63,144 nt of DNA from JBDRHL01 sp043816955. Its GTDB lineage: Bacteria; Planctomycetota; Phycisphaerae; Sedimentisphaerales; CAYZTY01. Position 1 is the stretch's first letter, and each line of letters starts with the position of its first letter. Below, piece by piece: positions 1-7,932 of this stretch. The translations under genes and the position numbers were made by a program. The notes beneath the pieces were generated by a model that had not been told where the DNA came from, ran no database searches, and worked only from the letters and a program-made list of their open reading frames with translations. The DNA lies in assembly GCA_043816955.1 (NCBI GenBank), contig JBDRHL010000073.1:1-63144 (forward strand), in the 5' to 3' direction.

Positions 1-63
1 TTCATTATTTGCCAATAATTAAGGCTGGGATTAACCATAGTAATTTGATCCGAAGGTGGTTAA

Positions 64-2370
64 CTACCCACAGTTGCTGAAACCGCAGTTTTTACAAACA
101 TCGCAGCCTGATTCAAAACGCAGTACCTGGCCGCAGTCCGGACATTCCTTAATAAATTTATGATTTTGAGCAATATCAGATACCCCCATCGCCTCCTCCA
201 AAGCCTGTGCTATTGCATCCGGACATGAAAGGACATTAACCCCCTTATTTGCTTTACGTGCAACCGCTGTTGATAAACATCGAATCCCGCTGAGCTGGTT
301 GATTATTACTTTCGGGTCAACACTCGATCTCAGTGCAGTTGAAACTACCCTGCAGGTGGCTTCCGATTGAGAGGGGCATCCGCCGGCTTTGCCGAGATTC
401 GCGAATACTTCACATATGCCCGTGTCATCCTTATTGACCGTTACGAAAAGTGTACCGCAGCCCATACGAAATTTACTTGTCTTACCGGTAGTAACCCTGC
501 TCCGTGGCCGAGGCCCCAATGACACTTCGTCAGGTTCTACAATTGGTTGGGCTGCTGATAATACCTGGTTCTCGCGGCTGCTGTCCCTGTAGACGGTAAC
601 GCCCTTACAATTGAGATCATAAGCAAGCTGGAATATTCCACCTACGTCCTCAACAGTGGCACTGACAGGCAAATTGACGGTCTTAGAGACCGCATTATCT
701 ATATTCGACTGGAAGGCGGCCTGGATGCGAACATGCCACTCTGGGACTATCTGGTGGGCTGTAACCAGCACTTCTGCAAGGTTTTTAGGAATACCAGGAA
801 TGTCCCAAATATCAGTTCCGGCCATCAACATTGTTTTTACCTTTTCATCCATCCAGCCCTGCTCTGTACCTAATTGCTCAAGAAGTGGATGCAGTTGGAC
901 AAATTCGTCACCATCCAGTGCTCGGCGTTTGTAAGCCAGGCTGAATATCGGTTCGATACCGCCACTGCATCTGGCGATAATACTTATGCTGCCTGTCGGT
1001 GCTATGGTTGTACACGCCGCGTTTCGCATCGGTGTATTGAAATCAGTATCCCAGGTACTGCCTTGCCAATTGGGAAAGCTCCCTCGCTTTTCCGCCAGTT
1101 TGCAACTGGTACCGTGAGCATGTTTCTGAAGAAATTGTCCTAACCGTTTTGCGAAATCAACAGCTTCATCGCTGTCATACCGAATACCCAGTAGCACCAG
1201 TGCATCAGCAAAGCCCATAACGCCGAGACCTATCTTCCTATTGCCGAGACTTATCTTCTGGATTTCTGGGATGGGCCAGTGATTGGCGTCTATGACATTA
1301 TCCAAAAACCTTATCGCATAGTAAATCGCAGTTGACAGATTCTGCCAATCCACATCACTGCCATCAGACAGCACAAACTTCGAGATATTCAAAGAGCCGA
1401 GATTACAGGCCTCGTAATCGAGTAACGGCTGCTCCCCACAGGGATTGGTAGCGTTTATCTCACCCAGGTCAGGTGTAGGATTGTCTTCATTGACACGGTC
1501 AATAAAACAGACGCCAGGCTCACCCGTCGCATGAGCATTAGTGATAATCATCTTCCAGATGTCCCCAACTGTATAGCAGTTATTTTTGTCACCGTCTGCT
1601 GACTTCAAGTCCTGAAGGCGATAAGAATGGATATCAATAGTTTTCGGGAGAACATACTGCTGCTGTGTTCTTGGATTGGTCACGATATGCGGGGAATCGG
1701 GACATTTGCCAAGCAGGTTCATGAACTCATCTGTTATCTTGATAGAGATATTGAAGTTGTTGAACGCGGCGATATCACACTTGGCATTGATGAACCTGAT
1801 GATATCCGGATGCTCAACGCTCAGCATTCCCATATTGGCCCCGCGTCTGTGGGCTCCCTGCTGGATCGCATTCGTAGTCTCGGCAATCACCCGCCAGAAA
1901 CTGATAGGTCCCGAAGTTGTCCCGCCGCTGGATGAGACGGTATCACCTGTGGGCCTTAACTTATCGAACGCAAATCCTGTCCCACCACCTGCTTTCTGGA
2001 TCAAGGCTGTGTTTTTCACAGCCTCGAAAATCTCAGGGATACTGTCTTCTACCGGCAGAACGAAACAGGCACTGAGCATCCCGTTGGGCCTGCCGGCATT
2101 CATAAGAGTTGGACTGTTAGGAAGAAACTTACCATCTGCCATCATTTTGTAAAATATCTCCGGAAGTAATCGAGCTACCTGTTCCTGCGTTTCATACTGA
2201 GATTCAACTTCTGCTATCGTTTTGGCTACACGCATATACATCTGCTCAGGGGTTTCAATTACGTTACCGTCAGGGTCTTTGAGCAGACATCTTCGCTTCA
2301 ATACCTCCTGACTGATGTCAGGGACAACATCCTCTGATTCAGTTGTTTGTGATTCGTTTAACGTAAGCAT
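64..2370 (-). CDS. nrdJ: Adenosylcobalamin-dependent (class II) ribonucleoside reductase
   Basis: Reduces ribonucleotides to deoxyribonucleotides with a B12-generated thiyl radical, in the cytoplasm and independent of oxygen. The 768-residue protein has the class II landmarks: NSPTLMNAG and SACFVLP near residues 85-105, an AGGGTGFAF glycine loop, the NPCGEQPLLDYEACNLGS active-site block in the middle, APTGSISIIA further on, a TSCPD-type domain after about residue 620, and a Cys-rich tail (CPDCG...CDVCKNCGFSNCG) that probably passes electrons or binds zinc. The start is supported by GGAG eight bases upstream. It is the last gene of the minus-strand series and starts 18 bases after the primase stop, so it is probably co-transcribed. 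Length and motifs are typical, and family assignment is firm. What is unusual is the company it keeps: primase, DNA-pumping ATPase and Lon-like protein. Confidence 0.96.
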   Translation of the reverse strand: MLTLNESQTTESEDVVPDISQEVLKRRCLLKDPDGNVIETPEQMYMRVAKTIAEVESQYETQEQVARLLPEIFYKMMADGKFLPNSPTLMNAGRPNGMLSACFVLPVEDSIPEIFEAVKNTALIQKAGGGTGFAFDKLRPTGDTVSSSGGTTSGPISFWRVIAETTNAIQQGAHRRGANMGMLSVEHPDIIRFINAKCDIAAFNNFNISIKITDEFMNLLGKCPDSPHIVTNPRTQQQYVLPKTIDIHSYRLQDLKSADGDKNNCYTVGDIWKMIITNAHATGEPGVCFIDRVNEDNPTPDLGEINATNPCGEQPLLDYEACNLGSLNISKFVLSDGSDVDWQNLSTAIYYAIRFLDNVIDANHWPIPEIQKISLGNRKIGLGVMGFADALVLLGIRYDSDEAVDFAKRLGQFLQKHAHGTSCKLAEKRGSFPNWQGSTWDTDFNTPMRNAACTTIAPTGSISIIARCSGGIEPIFSLAYKRRALDGDEFVQLHPLLEQLGTEQGWMDEKVKTMLMAGTDIWDIPGIPKNLAEVLVTAHQIVPEWHVRIQAAFQSNIDNAVSKTVNLPVSATVEDVGGIFQLAYDLNCKGVTVYRDSSRENQVLSAAQPIVEPDEVSLGPRPRSRVTTGKTSKFRMGCGTLFVTVNKDDTGICEVFANLGKAGGCPSQSEATCRVVSTALRSSVDPKVIINQLSGIRCLSTAVARKANKGVNVLSCPDAIAQALEEAMGVSDIAQNHKFIKECPDCGQVLRFESGCDVCKNCGFSNCG

Positions 2371-2388
2371 TTTCTTATCTCCAATTAT

Positions 2389-3420
2389 CTAAGCCGATTG
2401 TTTTCCTGTCTTGTATGAATATAATGGGCAATTCTTATCACAGTAGGCAGCAATGGCCGGGTCTTCACAGCCTAAACTACGATAGGAATTCTCAAAGGCG
2501 CATTTGGTTTGATGTTCAATCTCCTGGTCTGTGATTATGCCCTTACCATCCGGAGGGTGGTTCTTTTTCGCCCAGGCCTTAAGTGTGATCAGGGCAAGGT
2601 CGTAAGGCAGACCATTTCGCTTTAGATGAACTGCCAGACGAAAGCACGAGACTCGCTGGTATGAATCGACACCTTCTGTTAACATTCTCCGGCCACAGGG
2701 AGGCAGGCCAAAAGATGAACTGCTATCGCCTGAATTAGAATGGTTGTTATGTCTTGTCCTTTCAGCAGTCGGGGCCCGGTTATTTAGTTTGCAGCTTTCG
2801 ATGATGGCATCGAGCCTGTATTCCGGGACACGCTGAACTCTTTCGAGCAGTCCCCATTGGTCAGGATAGGGTTTGGTCGGGTCTACAGGGTCTACAAATA
2901 CAGTTCGGCTTTTGGGTACAAGTGCCCCAAACAATGGTGCATTTATGAAATTACCATAAGAGATGCCATTAGTTAATACATCCTGTTTTGGAAACACTTC
3001 GGTCTGGGGCTTTCCCATATCGGTAAGTATCTTTGCGGCAACAAGTCGTGCTTTGCGGGCTGTGACACCGCTTTGCTCAAAGAATATCCATACATGATAT
3101 CCTTTGGATTTACTTGTCTCGATATAGGCTGAGATATCATATCGCCTTGCCCCGGCAACATAGGCGATAGGTAAAGATAAATCATCCTGGTCAAAATCAA
3201 CCGCAAGAGCACCTGTTTTTTTACCCGCCAGAAGATAAACCCCGTAAGATTGTTTGCCGGTCAGATGGGCACGAATAACTTCCTCTGTTACAGGCTCCTT
3301 TACCTGCCTGACTTTGCCTGTTCTCGTATCATAGGTGCCGTAGACATTTCGCAGGCCCATGAAGAGACCCTGGTAAATCCTTATCTTTTCCTTCGTTTCT
3401 CGTTTAACTGCCTTTTCCAT
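2389..3420 (-). CDS. Archaeo-eukaryotic-type primase (AEP), TOTE-like
   Basis: Predicted DNA primase/polymerase of the AEP superfamily. The catalytic acidic pair is visible as VDFDQDD around residue 75, followed by the nucleotide-binding motif SKSKGYHVWIFF around residue 108, which matches the S-x-K-G-x-H pattern of AEPs. NGISYGNFINAPLF follows near residue 155. The C-terminal third (from about residue 245, RVSCFRLAVHLKRNG) resembles a helical primase C-terminal domain and ends with a Cys cluster (LGCEDPAIAAYCDKNCPLY) that could hold zinc or Fe-S. The closest family I can name is the AEP of TOTE conflict systems, but the usual helicase and nuclease fusions are absent. The start has AAGGAG about ten bases upstream. 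It lies 55 bases after a module gene and 18 before nrdJ, so primase and dNTP supply are probably co-expressed. Confidence 0.85.
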   Translation of the reverse strand: MEKAVKRETKEKIRIYQGLFMGLRNVYGTYDTRTGKVRQVKEPVTEEVIRAHLTGKQSYGVYLLAGKKTGALAVDFDQDDLSLPIAYVAGARRYDISAYIETSKSKGYHVWIFFEQSGVTARKARLVAAKILTDMGKPQTEVFPKQDVLTNGISYGNFINAPLFGALVPKSRTVFVDPVDPTKPYPDQWGLLERVQRVPEYRLDAIIESCKLNNRAPTAERTRHNNHSNSGDSSSSFGLPPCGRRMLTEGVDSYQRVSCFRLAVHLKRNGLPYDLALITLKAWAKKNHPPDGKGIITDQEIEHQTKCAFENSYRSLGCEDPAIAAYCDKNCPLYSYKTGKQSA

Positions 3421-3475
3421 GATCTATCAACTCCTTGCCTTTGTGAAAGCAACCCACTTGTTTTTGCTTTCACAA

Positions 3476-4129
3476 TTAAAGCGAACCTACGGAGAACAGA
3501 TTCTCAGTGGTTAAAGGATTTCCCTGATAAGACAACATTTCCAGTAAAGCTGAATCACTGCAAATGTATCTGTACATGATTGTAGGTATCTGGTTTACAA
3601 GCTCCCACGGCTTGCACTCCAGCAAATGCTCTGGTAGAAAGTGCCCGTAATCCTCAAGAAGAATACTGACAATTTCACACTTTAAGTGCCAGTCGGTGGG
3701 GTCTATGTTTATGCTGAAAACACCCTTTACATACTTTTGCTGCTCAATGTCTTTGATAATTCCAGCCAGCCGATTGAGAACCGTATCAATGCCGCCTTCC
3801 TGGGCATCGTTGGCATCCATGGCGGCTGCTACGTAGCCATGGCCATAAGTGCCTTGATAATGGTTTTCGAGCAGGTCTATTGCCTGGCCAAGCGGTTCGG
3901 CAGAGACCTTCCAGCGGGCGTTTAAGCCCTTATCATAAATGTGTACCACAAGTTCGGTGATAACCGTATGAAACTGTTTATGAGTAATTGGACAGTCGGC
4001 TTCGTGAGTAAATTGTCTGATAGCTTTATTAATCGGCTCATCAAACCTGCTCTTAATCAAGGTCTGGTCAAGTTTGGCTGTAATTACTTCAACCTTTTCT
4101 GTTGCTCGTTTTCTGATATCAGTATTCAT
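3476..4129 (-). CDS. Unknown-module protein, copy 4 (217 aa)
   Basis: Fourth copy of a module found four times in this operon. I recognise no described family. Shared landmarks are an F-x3-V-x3-...H-I-Y stretch (HKQFHTVITELVVHIY), a mid-protein helix ending in DANDAQEGG, then GGIDTVLNRLAGIIKD, and a C-terminal LLEDYGHFLPEHL block. These align by eye with the 193-aa proteins at 6739 and 7330 and with the C-terminus of the Lon-like protein. I start it at the ATG at 4129 because that ATG overlaps the stop of the ATPase gene by 11 bases (ATGAATACTGA), a typical translational-coupling arrangement. An upstream in-frame ATG at 4165 would lie deeper inside the ATPase gene. Predicted soluble and mostly helical. 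Tight coupling to the ATPase suggests a partner or adaptor role, which is inference. Confidence 0.8.
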   Translation of the reverse strand: MNTDIRKRATEKVEVITAKLDQTLIKSRFDEPINKAIRQFTHEADCPITHKQFHTVITELVVHIYDKGLNARWKVSAEPLGQAIDLLENHYQGTYGHGYVAAAMDANDAQEGGIDTVLNRLAGIIKDIEQQKYVKGVFSINIDPTDWHLKCEIVSILLEDYGHFLPEHLLECKPWELVNQIPTIMYRYICSDSALLEMLSYQGNPLTTENLFSVGSL

Positions 4130-6602
4130 AATGACGCCAATCTTTCTTTCCATCGGAGTTTTCATTGTCCTCTACCGGAGCCGCTATTGATTTGGACAAC
4201 TTGTCGGCTTGTTTATTTGCCTGTTCCATGATGCTGTGCACCTGCGGTACAGGCATGTAATAATTCTTTCGTGAGTTGGCGATGATCCGGTCTTTGAAGT
4301 TTTTCTCAGGTATTTCAAGCGGCGGCAGTGTCTTGAACTTGGCTACATTTGTTCCACAGCGAATGATCGCCTGCCACACTTCAAGATTAATAATATCATC
4401 GGGCTTGACCAGACCGTGAAAATCCTTTGCCAGGTAAGCAGCGTCTTTATTGTCAACATTAAAAACAATAGTTGTCCCGACACTGCCGAGGGCATCGGTT
4501 TTTTGTGCCCCGAACTGACGCATATACTGATGGGCAAACGTCATGCCGACAGCATACTTACGGGTCTCGGCTATGATATCTTCCAGCGAATCGGTTATGA
4601 ACCGGTGTGCTTCATCAAGGTAAATCTGAAACGGTCTGCGTTTCTCTATCGGAGTATCGCTACGGCTAAGTGCACTAATATGCATTATCGCAAGTATAAA
4701 GCCGCCGAGAACTTCGCGGACTTCAGAGCCCAACTTCGACAGGTCAGCTATGAAGATCATACCGTCATCCATGATTCGTCTGAAGTTAAAACTGCTGTTG
4801 GGTTGCGACAGCATCAGCGAGACAGTACCGCCGACAAGCATCTTGCTGAGCTTGTGCTTTGGCGGTGTAAATTCGTCCGGCCTGTAGAGCATAAAATCAT
4901 GCTCCCAGAACTTACGTGCCTCCTGGTTCTGGATGACATCCATGATGAGTTTGCGAGTTACTTCGCTTTCTTTCGAATTCCTGCGAAGTAGATGTGCAAT
5001 ATCAAACAGCGTACTTCCTGAAATGTGCAGAAGAGCAAAAATACAGTGACGAAGTATGTGCTCTAATCTATCGCCCCAGCCGCTAACAAAACTCTTAAGC
5101 ACACCCACAAGGTCATCTGTCATACGACCTATATCCTGGCCCGGCACCTTCTGCATCGGGTTCCATAGAGGAACCCAATAAGGATCACTCGGATCAAAGA
5201 AGATAACCTTGTCAACGTATTCTTCCGGAATAAGCCCAAGCAGCCGCTCTGACAGGTCTCCGTGCGGATCGAGAACGGCTACGCCATTACCGCTTTTGAT
5301 GTCATCAATAATCATATGCTCTTCAATCGTTGATTTGCCTGTGCCTGGTCTGCCGATGAGGTGGATATGACGCTTACGCATTTCTCGCGGTATACACACA
5401 GGCTTTTCCTCGGTTGCAATTTGGCATGTACCTATTCGTGTGCCCTCTGAGAGGTTATTACTGGTAATAGACAATGCATCCAGAGTATCGATAGAAACAT
5501 CGAGATGCTCGACTATGCTTGTAGGCGGGAAATGTGTAAGGCCAGTTAATTCGGCTGAATTTACCAGGAAACCCGGCCTGTAAGTCAGGCCTAACTGAAA
5601 CATCCGGTGTATATGCTGCGGCGAAAATTTTGCTTTGTAGTCAGCTTCCGTTACAACCTGCATGTGCATACCGCCATGCTGAAAAAGAGTGCTGAACGTA
5701 GCCATTGATTGCATGTACTCCTGCGTTAGATCCTCGGTACCCAGCACCGCGACACGAACCGCAGCGGCATAGAAAGGTTTGTCGTTATGGGCCTTGGTCT
5801 CTACGTGACCGGCCATCTGGCGAAGGTCTCCTGACGGGGCCTGCATGGCGTAACGCTGGAAATGGCCAACGTTGGCTACGAGTTTGACGATGTACTCGAG
5901 GTCCATGAGAATCTCGATATTGCGGTGCCAGTTGTGATCAGGATCGACTGGCTGGAACAAGACCTGGTAGATACCAACAGCCGGTGCGGGTATATTGGCC
6001 ATTGCTGTAATCAAACATTCATAGGGGCAGACGTGCAGTTCATTTGGCCGGGTCAAAAGATGAGAATAAGGCGGCCCGGGAAGATAATCATTAAACCTGA
6101 CATCTTCCCAGGCATCAGGGCTGACATCAAAAAACGGGTCGCTGTCCAAGGATGATAATTTACAAAGTCTGAATTTGCCGCAAAATGCGGTCGTAACAAC
6201 AGGGATATCCTTTTTATGACAAATAAGCGAAACAGTGATTCTTTCCTGATTGCCGACTATCTCCAGGCCTACACGATTGGAGACCAGGCAAAGTTGTCTT
6301 AAGAAAAGCTCAAAGCAGTCCCAATCAAACGGCTGATCCGGCGATATCCATACACGGAACCTAACAAGGTCTTCCTCGGCAGGCGGATTTTCGTAAAGCC
6401 AGCATGGCCTGTCCTTGAGGGCCATAATGTCTTTGGGGACGGTAATCTGGGAATAAACAGGCTCAAGAGCTACCGGATTGGGCAGCAGGTTGCGATCACA
6501 GCCTTTGCCTACTTCTGCTTCTACAAGTGCCCTGGCCTTTGCTGCCAGCATATATGGCCCGGCATGTGTTACAAGCGCCTCTCCAACTGATCCAACTGCC
6601 AT
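4119..6602 (-). CDS. VirD4/TraD/HerA-like DNA-translocating ATPase
   Basis: P-loop ATPase of the VirD4/HerA-FtsK group, which move DNA or protein through a hexameric ring. Residues 1 to about 370 form a poorly conserved N-terminal region. Walker A is GRPGTGKST near residue 416, followed by VAVLDPHGDLSERLL, a segment typical of conjugative-coupling-type ATPases. Walker B is IYLDEAHRF near residue 658, and a Gln-containing sensor-like segment (MTFAHQYMRQFG) follows, with a further conserved block at VGTTIVFNVDNKDAAYLA. No strong transmembrane helix is visible, unlike true T4SS coupling proteins. The start has AAAGGA upstream. The gene is preceded by a 136-base gap holding two inverted repeats and overlaps the next gene by 11 bases. 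No relaxase or mating-pore genes are nearby, so conjugation is not supported. Confidence 0.9.
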   Translation of the reverse strand: MAVGSVGEALVTHAGPYMLAAKARALVEAEVGKGCDRNLLPNPVALEPVYSQITVPKDIMALKDRPCWLYENPPAEEDLVRFRVWISPDQPFDWDCFELFLRQLCLVSNRVGLEIVGNQERITVSLICHKKDIPVVTTAFCGKFRLCKLSSLDSDPFFDVSPDAWEDVRFNDYLPGPPYSHLLTRPNELHVCPYECLITAMANIPAPAVGIYQVLFQPVDPDHNWHRNIEILMDLEYIVKLVANVGHFQRYAMQAPSGDLRQMAGHVETKAHNDKPFYAAAVRVAVLGTEDLTQEYMQSMATFSTLFQHGGMHMQVVTEADYKAKFSPQHIHRMFQLGLTYRPGFLVNSAELTGLTHFPPTSIVEHLDVSIDTLDALSITSNNLSEGTRIGTCQIATEEKPVCIPREMRKRHIHLIGRPGTGKSTIEEHMIIDDIKSGNGVAVLDPHGDLSERLLGLIPEEYVDKVIFFDPSDPYWVPLWNPMQKVPGQDIGRMTDDLVGVLKSFVSGWGDRLEHILRHCIFALLHISGSTLFDIAHLLRRNSKESEVTRKLIMDVIQNQEARKFWEHDFMLYRPDEFTPPKHKLSKMLVGGTVSLMLSQPNSSFNFRRIMDDGMIFIADLSKLGSEVREVLGGFILAIMHISALSRSDTPIEKRRPFQIYLDEAHRFITDSLEDIIAETRKYAVGMTFAHQYMRQFGAQKTDALGSVGTTIVFNVDNKDAAYLAKDFHGLVKPDDIINLEVWQAIIRCGTNVAKFKTLPPLEIPEKNFKDRIIANSRKNYYMPVPQVHSIMEQANKQADKLSKSIAAPVEDNENSDGKKDWRHYEY

Positions 6603-6615
6603 TTTCGTGTCCTTT

Positions 6616-6721
6616 CCACTTTAACCAAACTTTTTCTTCTCTATAAGCTAAAGTGGGATTTCGAGGCTTTTAATTTCACTTTTGGGGATTTTTCTCAAAA
6701 AAAGTGAGTTTTTTGAGAAAA
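6616..6721 (-). promoter_or_regulatory. Two inverted repeats between module gene and ATPase gene
   Basis: The only sizeable gap in this operon carries CCACTTTA (6616-6623) facing TAAAGTGG (6650-6657), and a perfect 13-bp inverted repeat with arms 6690-6702 and 6709-6721 around a 6-base loop. Neither is followed by a clean T-run on the minus strand, so a standard terminator is doubtful. An RNA-processing site or attenuator that sets the ATPase level apart from the upstream genes would fit. Confidence 0.4.
6667..6697. repeat. Imperfect ~31-bp repeat, copy 1
   Basis: A stretch containing TTTTAATTTCACTT followed by TGGGGA and a T-run. It recurs with few differences at 11158-11189, inside the first gene of the same operon. 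Both copies have the same orientation. Confidence 0.55.
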
Positions 6722-6738
6722 GTTGCTTTTTGGAGGAT

Positions 6739-7320
6739 TTACCCGTTCAAATGACGGGTTTTTTGAAGGATTTTGGGATGGTTTTCGAGGACTTTGTGGA
6801 AATTGGCCCGAATACGGACTGCACTGCCCTCGGTCATCTCGGCAGGAAGTAAATGACCGTATTTTTCGAGATATTCATCAACTGCGTCATTTTGTTCATC
6901 AAATGTAAGTTTTTTCAAGTAATCACTGATCCTGGCAGAGACCTCATTTTCGGTATATTCTTCGGCCATTCTTAGTGCCACCGCCTTCAAAACAGCATAC
7001 AGGCCGCCTTCCCGGCCAGTTTGGGCCATCTCAAAGGCGACATTACTGCAATTAGGGCCATAAATGTGTTTAAGTAAAATCCAGCAGCGCCCAAAGTGAA
7101 AGTCCGGGTCAGGGCCATAACAGGATCGGTTTATACGCAGCACATTTGATTCAACGTGACAAAAAAAATCAGTTAAACAGGTCTCGAAATCTTTTAGGTT
7201 GGAGATTTGTCCAGATTCAACAGAGAATGAATTTATTGCATTATCGACCCGTGCAAAAGTCCTGTCATAGGTCTTTGAAGGATCGATATCTTCAAGTAAT
7301 TGTTCAAGCTTTGTTGCCAT
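6739..7320 (-). CDS. Unknown-module protein, copy 3 (193 aa)
   Basis: Stand-alone copy of the four-copy module. Order of shared landmarks: a short N-terminal helix, a region around residue 47 with F-x3-L-x2-F-F-x-H (LKDFETCLTDFFCHVES), a helix ILLKHIYG near residue 85, AQTGREGGLYAVLKAVALRMAEE near residues 100-125, and YLEKYGHLLPAEM near residue 155. The double-glycine GGL is the most obvious anchor across the copies. No transmembrane segment or catalytic motif is recognisable. It starts nine bases after the neighbouring copy with AAAGGAG four bases upstream of the ATG. I do not recognise the family. The context suggests a structural or adaptor subunit of whatever complex the ATPase and Lon-like protein form, which is inference. 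Confidence 0.8.
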   Translation of the reverse strand: MATKLEQLLEDIDPSKTYDRTFARVDNAINSFSVESGQISNLKDFETCLTDFFCHVESNVLRINRSCYGPDPDFHFGRCWILLKHIYGPNCSNVAFEMAQTGREGGLYAVLKAVALRMAEEYTENEVSARISDYLKKLTFDEQNDAVDEYLEKYGHLLPAEMTEGSAVRIRANFHKVLENHPKILQKTRHLNG

Positions 7321-7329
7321 TAGTCTCCT

Positions 7330-7911
7330 TTAAAAACGCCTGAACATAGAAGAGGTCTGCTGCAAGGCGGTAACATATGAACGAATAAGACTCTCATAGT
7401 TACTGGCATAGGCTTCCGGCTGTTGCAAATCAACAGAACCTGCCAATTCTCCACCACAACGGCGAATGAATTGACGGATAATATCAACCTTGTCCGCCCA
7501 TGAATTCGGTGCTATATGACGGTCGAACATGTCTCTGATATAGCGTTCCACTGATTCGGCTTTTATTCCTTCGGCAATTATATCCAGGATAGCTCGCATA
7601 CCACCGTTGGTGCCATCCTGGGCGTTGTTGCATGCTGCAACTATATCACCGCCGCGTTTGCGGTACTCACGTTCGATGATTTCCTTGGCACGACCGCCGG
7701 CTTCAGCGGTTGAAAGTGATCCGCCGCCCGAGACGCATTTAGTGAAATGATAGTTGTAGTAATCACCAATTATATTACTGAATTCGTCAAAACTGCTGAC
7801 CGTATTGGAGCGGAGCGGATACTGCATACGTGTTTCATCATTTGTTATGGCTATTTTGCGGGCAATTGTACGCTCATCCAGTGCACTAAGTAAGGTATCG
7901 ATATTTCCCAT
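7330..7911 (-). CDS. Unknown-module protein, copy 2 (193 aa)
   Basis: Exactly the same length as the adjacent copy (193 aa), although the two are only weakly similar. Landmarks: VSSFDEFSNIIGDYYNYHF near residues 38-56 (the F-x3-I-x2-Y-x2-H pattern), a helix KEIIEREYRKRGG near residue 75, NAQDGTNGGMRAILDIIAE near residues 95-113, and an ending SYVTALQQTSSMFRRF. That ending closely resembles the end of the Lon-like fusion protein (AYVKSLDKINEVFRRF), so this copy is the nearest relative of the fused module. Good ribosome site (AGGAG) upstream of the ATG. It lies 21 bases after the Lon-like gene. Function is not known to me. Confidence 0.8.
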   Translation of the reverse strand: MGNIDTLLSALDERTIARKIAITNDETRMQYPLRSNTVSSFDEFSNIIGDYYNYHFTKCVSGGGSLSTAEAGGRAKEIIEREYRKRGGDIVAACNNAQDGTNGGMRAILDIIAEGIKAESVERYIRDMFDRHIAPNSWADKVDIIRQFIRRCGGELAGSVDLQQPEAYASNYESLIRSYVTALQQTSSMFRRF

Positions 7912-7932
7912 AATAAGAGTCTCCTGTTTTTC

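Noticed and set aside
4119..6602. Conjugation coupling protein of a type IV secretion system
   Set aside because: No relaxase, VirB-like genes or N-terminal TM helices were found, so a conjugative element is not supported.
6741..6766. ACCCGT/ACGGGT hairpin followed by T-run on the plus strand
   Set aside because: It would terminate plus-strand transcription, but no plus-strand gene lies upstream, and it overlaps the 3' end of a minus-strand gene. Probably chance.
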